Of a stretch of DNA of 64,000 nt, positions 55,877-64,000 are shown one piece after another. The stretch comes from Folioceros fuciformis. Its lineage: Eukaryota; Anthocerotophyta; Anthocerotopsida; Anthocerotales. The stretch covers positions 1 through 64,000 of the forward strand of contig JBNGIO010006384.1 of assembly GCA_049999805.1 (NCBI GenBank), in the 5' to 3' direction. How positions within the stretch are numbered: the stretch's first letter is position 1; every line of letters starts with the position of its first letter. Position numbers and translations under genes: made by a program. The notes under the pieces were generated by a model. The model saw only the letters and a list, made by a program, of their open reading frames with translations, searched no databases and was not told the origin of the DNA.

Positions 55877-58800
55877 TGGTATATGAGCAATTCAATCAAT
55901 TTCATGGCAATCTAGCTTCCTATTTCAGCAGGCCTACTCAACAAGAAGAGGCGCCACCAATTCTGGCTCATGGAACTTCTTCCAACTACTGAATGTAGCA
56001 AGAAAGACAAGAGGAGATCAGAAAAATATCAGGTTTCTTGGATCTTTCGATGCCTGCTTTAATGGACTAATCCGTAGAGGAAATGACAAAGAACCATCAG
56101 TTCTGTGGGTGTCTCTTACCCCAAACATCTACACGAACATCTTGTTGCTGTAGAAATACTTGCAATAGTAGAATTTGCCATTATTCTCCTACAGCTGTTC
56201 ATCAAAGCCACCCACATTGGGATAGAAGAGAGACTCTTTCAAATCTCATAATCTCCTCATACCTGTACAAAACAAACTCCAGGCATTAGCAAAAGAAGCT
56301 TACGCATACAAAATTCGATAATTTCATGCTACACAAGCAAATAGGGAAGTTAGAACACAAGATTAAGCAGCTAGAAAACCAATTCCGTCAATTTCAAATT
56401 TCAGTAGTTACAGGATCCAAAGTGGACACACCTATTTACCCTACATGAGATCATGTAGTGTCTTACATGCCAATTACATCCAAATTGGCTTATACACCTC
56501 CTGCTGAAACTGTAGATCTTGTCTCTTACAAACAACTACCAGAGATGATTGAGATGATTCTTATAGGTCTAGCTTCTACGTTAGACTCAGATTCAACTAC
56601 CAAGGATAGCTACATCCTATAGTCTTGCTGTCTTTAAAAGAATAGCTACCAATAACCCTAGTTTTTCATTAACATCAGTATCCAAACCATGGCTACTGGT
56701 TCTCCACAGACATTTAACATAGTTGGTAGCATTCTTCCTAGGGCAGAAATTAAGGACAGGGACAAATTTAATGGTATTGATTGTGCTACTTGGGAAATGA
56801 GAATGGTAGCTATCTTAGAAGAACAGGAATTAATGAATGTAGTGGATGGGACTCTAGCAAGACCTGTTACACCTACTCCTAAACCTGCTGCCCTAGTGAT
56901 AAGAGCATAGCATAAGAAGGACAAGAGGGCCAGAAACATTCTTCTTTCTGCCCTGGACAGAAACATGATGTTACATACTCAAGGCCAAACAACAGCTGCT
57001 GTAGTATGGACAGTCTTCAAAGATATGTTTTCTTCCAAAGACCCCATGGCTCACCTTAATGCCACTAGACAATTATACACAATGAGAATGAAAGAGACGG
57101 ATACCATAGAGCACTATGTGCATAGGTTTCGGACTCTAAGGGCCAAGGTTGCTTCTGCTGATCCAGACGGATCCACTCTTACTGAACTTCAAGCTGCCAA
57201 TATACTACTCTCATCTCTGCTTGCAACCTACTGTACTATAGTCAGTACTCAGGCTTCGGTATTGAGACAAGCTGCAAAAGCAGCACCTTCTAGATGTGCT
57301 CCAGCCATTACCTTATCAAAGATTATTGGAGCTTTGCTTGAAGAAGAGTCTAGCACAATAGGAACAGGCTGTGCTTCCTCCTCCCATCAACAACAGCATG
57401 TCTTGTATACCTCTAGGAGAAGAGGACGAGGCAGAGGCGGTTTGCGACCAAGACACCCCTATAGTGGACCTGGAAATAGCTCCACATCTAGACAACGGAA
57501 GGCAAAAGGCCCCTGTAACTGGTGCCACATACCTGGTCACTATGAACACGAGTGCTGATAAAAACTTGTAGGAGAGCCCCGTCGTCCTGCAACAGAAACA
57601 CATATGGTTAGATCAAACCCTAATGACAAGGCACCAACTATACTTGCAGCCTGTTTGTCACTCACCAAGGCAGAAAAATCTATGTGGTTCCTTGACTTAG
57701 GTGCAACTAACCACATCTGTCAATCAAAAGACATGTTCATGACTTATACAAAATCTGCCACTAGCCAATTCGTGCTCTTAGGTGACGACAGTGGATTATC
57801 CACATAAGAATCATGGCAAGTCTTGCTTACCCTTAATTGTGGACAGCAGGTCATCCTACTAGGAGTCCTACATGTTCCACACATGACAAAAAATCTGTTA
57901 TCAGTTCATAAGCTTACAATTGAACATCCACTGCAGTTAATTTTTAAACCATGGTCCTGCACCCTAACACCAGCAAATCAAAACTCACCTGTATTAGCAG
58001 TAGGAGTCCCATACCATGATCTCTATAGCCTGCAAATTACAACACCATAATAATTACATAAGACCAATGTTGCTGATGCAAAACCCGGTGTTAGTTCTAC
58101 TTTCCTATGGCACTGTTGCTTATGCCACCCAAGTCCAATTTTTCTAGAGAGAGTTGTTCAACATCCAGAACTGTACAAAGATGGACTTACCCTTACACTT
58201 GAAGATGGTACCTTCTGCGAGAGCTGCCAATATGGTAAGATAACACAGAAACCTTATAATGATCCTGAACCAACCAGGGCTACTACCCTGTTGGAAGTTG
58301 TCCATTCGACCATTTGTGGACCCATGTCCACACAATATCTAGGCGGAGCCATCTATTTCTTATCTTTTATGAATGAATGGAGTCATTATTGCCAGCTCTA
58401 TTATTTACATAGCCGCCAGGAGACTTATGCCAATTTTGTTAAATGTGTGGTAATGGCTGAAGCTCAAACGGGATGCACCATTAAGCATTTATGAAGTGAC
58501 AATGCCAAGGAATATGTGAGCGGAGACTTCAATGTTTCTGCAAACAAAAGGGCATAATACACTTGTTACCAGTTCCATATCATTCACCCCAAAGTCCATT
58601 TGTAGAGTGCTATAACAGGACTTTGCAAGAAAGGACAAGAGCCACACTCACTTTGGCAGGACTTACAAGGGGATCTTGGGCAGAGGCTGTGGACTCTGTC
58701 AACTATGTCACCAATAGGTTACCTCTAAAGCCTTTTTTTGACACCACACCCTTTGAGAGATGGATTGGTCACAAACCTCGTGTTAGTCATCTCAGAATCT

Positions 58801-59138
58801 TCGGAGCAGCAGCCTACGCCTACATACCAGTAGACAAGCAAAGAAAGATGGACAACAAAGCCACAAAGCATATATTTGTTGGCTACTCAGATATGGTGAA
58901 AGGAGACAAGCTTTATAATCCCTCTACTAGAGAGCTATCCATAGCACGCAGTGTAAGCTTTAATGAATCCTATATCCTGCAGTCCCACGAGAAGTTAGTA
59001 TCCAGTTATGACACTCTGCCTGTAGTTACCATACATGGCCGTACACCTGTACATGAAGATAGTTTACCCTATTCATATTTAGACAGTGACCACGTGATTT
59101 TTGAGCCAAAGACAGTTGCATTTTTGCCTAGCCCCTAA
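55877..59138 (+). mobile_element. decayed Ty1/copia element lacking reverse transcriptase
   Basis: A motif tggtatatgagc at 55877-55888 matches 10 of 12 bases of the usual copia initiator-Met primer-binding site. Gag follows from the ATG at 56689 (KFNGIDCATWEMRM, then DTIEHYVHRFRTL) with an intact CCHC knuckle (CNWCHIPGHYEHEC). The protease has LDLGATNH where LDSGA(S/T) is expected. The GAG-pre-integrase block and part of integrase follow, up to the HIFVGYS and NPSTRELSIAR region that precedes RT. Stops interrupt the frame at about 56908, 57556, 57805, 58048, 58492 and 58556. Reverse transcriptase and RNase H are absent. It cannot move on its own. Confidence 0.85.
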
Positions 59139-59610
59139 TCCACGTGGTCATGATAAACCCTTGCATAGTAATCCATTCAATTGGTAGTCGAATGAATTTA
59201 ATGATGTATGACTGATGTTAAGAGACTCCTAAGCTTACTAAGCTTAAGAGCATAGGTGGAGGGGAGTACGGCTCTGATGGACCTCCTTGATCTCAATCAA
59301 CCCAAGGGCATTCAAAGAAGAGGTCGAAGGGGAAAGGGAAGGAAATCAACTAAGAAACGTTTTGGCTCAAGTTCCAGACCAACACACTGACGACGAAACA
59401 TGGGACGTAGAGCAATTGGAAACGTTCTCAAGCGCAGCCTCTCCAAGCTAAGAGGCGGGAACACCCAAGGAACCAAATCCTACAGGGGGGCAAGTAAAGA
59501 TAAGGGATGTGATTATTGTCCCGATGATAGAGAGGTAAGAGTCTTAGCAGTATAAAGGATAGGAAGTGTCAATAGATAGGCGTGATAAAAGATTAAAGGT
59601 CAAGATTAAA
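59139..59610. other. AT-rich sequence downstream of the copia remnant
   Basis: No gene. It follows the last copia frame; a purine-rich stretch at 59320-59345 (gaagaggtcgaaggggaaaggg) is not clearly a polypurine tract. No LTR copy was recognised. Confidence 0.45.
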
Positions 59611-59956
59611 TGCTGCTTACGTAGCATGAGATGACCAAGTACTTCAACAGGCAAATTCAACATTGTAGATATGAAGCGAACATGTTCATAGCAAAAGTTG
59701 ACAAATGAAATGGAGCCTCTTATAAGCATGTGCTAATGCTGCTTACGAAGCATGAGATGACCAAGTACTTCAATAGGCAAATTCAACATTGTAGATATGA
59801 AGCGAAACATGTTCATAGCAAAAGTTGGCAAATGAAATAGAGCCTCTTATAAGCATGTGCTAATGCTGCTTACGCAGCATGAGATGACCAAGTACTTCAA
59901 TAGGCAAATTCAACATTGTAGATATGAAGCGAACATGTTTATAGCAAAAGTTGGCA
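59611..59956. repeat. 126-bp tandem array, nearly three units
   Basis: Units begin tgctgcttacg at 59611, 59737 and 59864, periods 126 and 127 bp. They share atgagatgaccaagtacttc and ttcaacattgtagatatgaag. The third unit stops at about 59956 after agttggcaa. Identity is above 95 percent by eye. Confidence 0.93.
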
Positions 59957-62771
59957 ATCAAGCAACTATGCAAAGTTAGGGCTAGAGGATGCAAGGGCTT
60001 GATTGCCAAACTAATAGAGTTAACGTCAACATATTCTCACTAATCCGATACCATATAAGAGTAATATTAAAACATCAGTAACATGGGTGGAGGATGACAC
60101 TCCGAGATGGCATAGTCTTGTGGTGTGGGCGGGGCGGAGTTTTCTTTCCCAGCCGGGCCGAGCTATGGTTGTTGGATTGGGAAGACTGCGTGGAGTGGAT
60201 GAAGGGGGTTGCGGGAGGTAGCTTGTGCGTATGAAAAAGCATCTTCGTTTCCGTTTGGAGGCAGATCAAGTGGTCGGTGCCAAGAGCGGAGCTGGTGGTG
60301 GGGTCCACAGTGGACGGTGATGCCCACTGGGCGCTGCGCCGACCAGCGGTCGGCGGCAAAGTTGATCCAGGTCCAGCCTGGTGGCCTGGTAGCCTGGTAA
60401 GCCTGGTACTGGACGTAGCAGGAAGGCAGGTCGTGAAAAGCCAAAAGAGACGGCCGACCGGGTTCTTCACATTTTTCACTACTCGGCTCCGGTTGGGATT
60501 GTTTAACCGTTGGTAGCGGCGTAACCACCTGGCAGCCAAAGAGGGCCGTTGGGCGGAACCGCTGTCAGGCCATCTTGTTAGCCGGGAGCCCGGCCGCGGG
60601 TAGGGAAGGGACGGACGGTGGAGTTTGGACGGTGGACGGCAGGCTCGCGCGATCTTCCACTGCCCATCACGAAGCTAGCTTGCAAGTTTTTCTTGCCTTG
60701 GCTTCTGGGACCCGAGTTTTGCACCTGGTCCGGGTTGCGGTGGATGTGCATGGGCTGCATTCAGGTCTGCAGCGGAAAGGAGGAGGAGGATGGAGGAGAG
60801 AATCTGTCGTTGAGAATATAACAGCACAAATTCGGAACGTTGGAGATGACCTCATGCGCTTTCCAAGCTGGAAAGCAAGTGCGGACAAATCCTTGTGACT
60901 CGCATTTCGGGCCCTGCCACATTTCTGTCCGATTGCCACACTGGACTCGACTTCTACCACTGTACAGACCACTAGTGCTCTCCAGGGCCAGCCAGTTCTG
61001 GCAGCTGCCGTGACAGACAGTCCCTGTTGCAACGCAAGCCAAGCCCAGCCCAGCCCAGGCTTTGGACAACGTGACTGTGACTGGTGACATCCATTGTCCC
61101 GTCGCCGTCTTGTGTCCCGAATGTGCCGTGTTGGATTACACTAATCCGTGAAGGATGGTCGCGTAGTCCACAGCTACAAAGCGGTGTCCGGATCGTGCAA
61201 ATGGGTATAGCTTCGTGGGTGGTGCCCGGATTACGAGTTGGTAGTAATCCTAGACCACTCTCGTCACTGTCATCCACAGCTGGATGGCATGCACGCGTAT
61301 GGCGGCAGCAGGAGCAGCAACCGCTATACACAGAAAAGTTGCTGTTGGAAGGCATATAAAACAAGGGTGTACGCCCCTCCATGCTTTCCCACAGTCGTAT
61401 CTCTCACACAGTGTGGAAGAGGTCTCGCATCATGTCGTTGCCGTCGTCAGGAGGAGAGCGAGCGCTGGGCGCCTTAGACTCTTGGGCACCGGGAAGACAG
61501 GGCAGGCGTGTTCCAAATTTCTCTCGCTCTCACTGCAGAAAAGGCGACAGACAGGTGGGATGTCAGTTCCTTTGCGTACCACCAATACAGCTAGGACAGG
61601 GTACCGTATACATTGTCATGAGAGCATGTGCAGCAGGCTTGCAAGCATCATCTGGCTCTGGCATGTAGTAGAACCCAGCCCAGCATCGTCCAGTGGCACG
61701 CCTTCCTTTCCTACTCATGGGCTGGGCTGCTGCCCCGGTTCGACTACATCGATCATCGATCAACTCCTCTGCAAGGCCGCAACCTGGGATCCCAATTAGC
61801 CACACATCTTGTGGCCCTAACCAGGGACAGCATCACTCCATCCGGGTGCCAGCTAGATACCATGTGTGCTGCTGCTGCTTTTGTGTACCATGCACTAGGT
61901 TTTGTTCCCGGATGAGAATCAAATTACGCAAACGAAAATTGTACCTCCTGACGGCGAGAGGGAGGCCACCAGGCTAGGGAATCTTTGAAGGTAGCAGCAG
62001 TGCAGTAAACGGCTATGGCACTCCAATTCTCTCCCACTCCACTTCGCTCCACTCCAGCCCACCGCCCACCTGGGTCCCCACACCTGGCCGCACGCTCCGG
62101 GCCCTGTCTGGTCTCCCAAGCCCCGGCCCCCCTGGGCCAGCAATCGTGAGACACCAGCTTTCACCCCAGCACGAGTGCTTCTTCCTTTACTCTCTCTTCC
62201 ATCTCTCTGCGTCCTGGCCTGGGCTGGGCTGGGCTGGCAACCGAGCCAGACCTGAGGGCCTTGGGCAGCAGCAGCAGCTTGCACTGCGCTCTCGGGTGCA
62301 GCACTGCACACTGCAGAGGGCAGAAGCGCAGGGCTCGTTCGAATCATCATGACGATGAGGAGCGGGGCAGGCCGCTGGAGCAGCTAGGAGAGCGGGCGTG
62401 ATAGATGGGCCCCAGATGGGCGAGGGCGAGCCGAGCCCCCTTCTCTCTAACCATGGCTGGCCCAGCTTCTGCTCCTTCTCCTTCTGCCAGTGCTGTTGCC
62501 GCGGTTGCCCCCCACCGTCCCCCGCTCCCCGTACGTCCTTATCTATACCTCCCCCCCATTCCTCCACCCCGCCAGTGCCGAGCTCCACGCCTCAACACCA
62601 CAGCTGGTCGCTCACCTCCTGCGCCTCCCCGCTCAGCCTCCCTCACCTTCCTCTTCCTCGCTCGCACGCAGCTCCGCCCGCAATTCGGTGTCATCTGTCT
62701 CGGCTGTCTCACTGCTGGGTCGTGAAGAAAGCAGTCTGTGTAGAGCCTGAGTGCGGGTGAAAGAGGTCGCT
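59957..62771. other. long gene-free stretch upstream of the aquaporin
   Basis: About 2.8 kb with mixed to GC-rich composition after 60,100. Many overlapping frames exist on both strands, but none has a signature. Simple runs cccagcccagcccag (61045-61060) and gggctgggctgggctgg (62220-62236) are reverse complements of one another. It should include the PIP promoter and leader; the leader just before the ATG is C-rich. Confidence 0.5.
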
Positions 62772-64000
62772 ATGGCCGCCAAGGAAAACCTGGAGGAGGG
62801 ATTCGTGCAGAAGGATTACCAGGACCCGCCCCCGGCCTCGCTAGTGGACGCGGCCGAGCTCTCCTCCTGGTCCTTCTGGAGGGCCGTCATCGCCGAGTTC
62901 ATCTCCACCTTCCTCTTCCTCTATATCACAATCGCCACAGTCATCGGCTACAAGACGCAGGTGAAAAACGCAGACGAACAAAACAAGTCATCAGCCGGGG
63001 TGGGCATCGAGGGCATTGCGTGGGCCTTCGGGGGCATGATCTTCGTGCTCGTCTACAACACCGCTGGAATCTCAGGTAGGAACAACTACCCAACAACCCT
63101 TTGACATTACGGCCATGGCCTGGCTGCATTCCGACAGCTAGCATTCCGCCACCCGCATGGCACATTGCTCCTCCATGGAGTGTCTCTTCCTCCACGGAAT
63201 GTCTGGGGTGCTCGTCAGCAGCATCAGTTTGTGGAAAGCAGAGCCACCGGCGACGACAGCTCAGCGTGGTGCACGTGACCACATTGCTCATGCTGGATGC
63301 TTCGTGCTGCTGGTGTGCAGGAGGACACATCAACCCGGCAGTCACGTTCGGCCTCTTCCTCGCCCGCAAGGTTTCTCTGCCTCGCGCCGTCCTCTACATC
63401 ATCGCCCAGAGCCTGGGCGCCATATCCGGCGCAGGGCTCGTCAAGGCCTGGCAGACGGAGCGCTTCAACGAGTTCGAGGGAGGAGCCAACCGGGTTGCGC
63501 ATGGATACACAATCGGCACGGGCTTGGGAGCTGAGATCGTAGGCACCTTCGTCCTCGTCTACACCGTCTTCTCCGCCACCGACCCCAAGAGGAACGCTCG
63601 CGACTCCCACGTCCCGGTACGCCCTCACGTCGCCATTGCCACGAGTCCTGCACCCACTTCCTCTCACCACGCCCACTCACTCACCCCCTCTTTCTGATGT
63701 TGTACTCCTCCTTCCCAACGTTTTCGCCTCTCGTGCTTCTTCTCCCTGATATGGTGTTCCGGCCTTCCTCCTCCATCCAGGTTCTGGCTCCCCTTCCCAT
63801 CGGATTCGCAGTCTTCATCGTCCACCTTGCCACCATCCCCATCACCGGGACTGGCATCAACCCAGCCCGTAGCCTGGGCTCCGCTGTCATCATCAACCGT
63901 GACGAAATCTGGGACGATCACGTAAGCTAGCTGCTCTCCCCAAGTTGCGTTGCAGCGTGCAAGCCCTGTGGGTCTCTGCAATTCCAGCTCTACAGCTCAC
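62772..64000 (+). CDS. PIP: PIP-type plasma membrane aquaporin, 3' end outside window
   Basis: The product is a water channel of the plasma-membrane intrinsic protein class. Exons are 62772-63076, 63321-63616 and 63781-63921; the rest lies beyond 64000. The start [11 protein letters not shown] and the segment [18 protein letters not shown] are typical of PIPs. Both NPA boxes are present, [11 protein letters not shown] (first split by the intron) and [11 protein letters not shown]. The conserved loop motif with RNARDSHVP and the [10 protein letters not shown] segment are intact. His and Arg of the aromatic/arginine filter appear as in water-selective PIPs. The N-terminus is of medium length, and PIP1 versus PIP2 cannot be decided here. 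The third exon stops at the WDDH codons, just before the expected WIFWVG block. Confidence 0.93.

Noticed and set aside
61045-62236. cagccc and gggctg runs as a long inverted repeat
   Set aside because: Each run is only about 15-17 bp of low-complexity sequence, 1.2 kb apart; flanks do not match.

Overview
This is a nuclear genomic segment of a land plant or a close streptophyte relative. The protein genes are plant-type: plastid MinD and RBD1, a plastid purH fusion, a PIP aquaporin, a KUP/HAK potassium transporter, a DUF7796-like type II membrane protein, PDK1 and IRE1. They are split by short GT-AG introns, mostly 60-300 bp, and plant Ty1/copia elements are present. Short introns and compact spacing would fit a bryophyte, a lycophyte or a streptophyte alga, but the sequence alone does not settle the species.

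Layout. 1-2760: AT-rich sequence with two copia remnants in opposite orientation, probably nested. 2814-31.1 kb: a gene-dense, GC-richer block holding NRPA12 (+), KUP/HAK (-), RBD1 (+), a DUF7796-like gene (+), PDK1 (+), cytosolic triosephosphate isomerase (+), Acinus (-), IRE1 (-), MinD (+) and one unrecognised small gene (-). 31.2-43.0 kb: an AT-rich, repeat-rich island containing an approximately 4-kb direct segmental duplication. Each unit carries a MYND zinc-finger/DUF4470-like gene on the minus strand; the left copy is open, the right copy is broken by two stops and a frameshift. 43.1-54.5 kb: a second gene block with a possible small secreted protein (+), a plastid-targeted helical protein (-), an ankyrin-TPR co-chaperone-like protein (+), purH/ATIC (+), PIG-L (+) and a possible unrecognised gene fragment (-). 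54.8-60.0 kb: a second AT-rich stretch with short tandem arrays and a decayed plus-strand copia element lacking its reverse transcriptase. 60.0-64.0 kb: a long gene-free stretch, then a PIP aquaporin that runs off the window.

Most genes are housekeeping and not functionally linked. Recurring themes are plastid functions (RBD1 for photosystem II, MinD for plastid division, plastid purine synthesis), ER and GPI functions (IRE1, PIG-L) and membrane transport (KUP/HAK, PIP). The most unusual part is the AT-rich island with its duplicated MYND/DUF4470 genes, where one copy has decayed and the surviving copy has gained a 51-bp repeat at its 5' end. All intron boundaries were placed by eye from GT-AG sites, reading phase and remembered family alignments; no transcript evidence was available.
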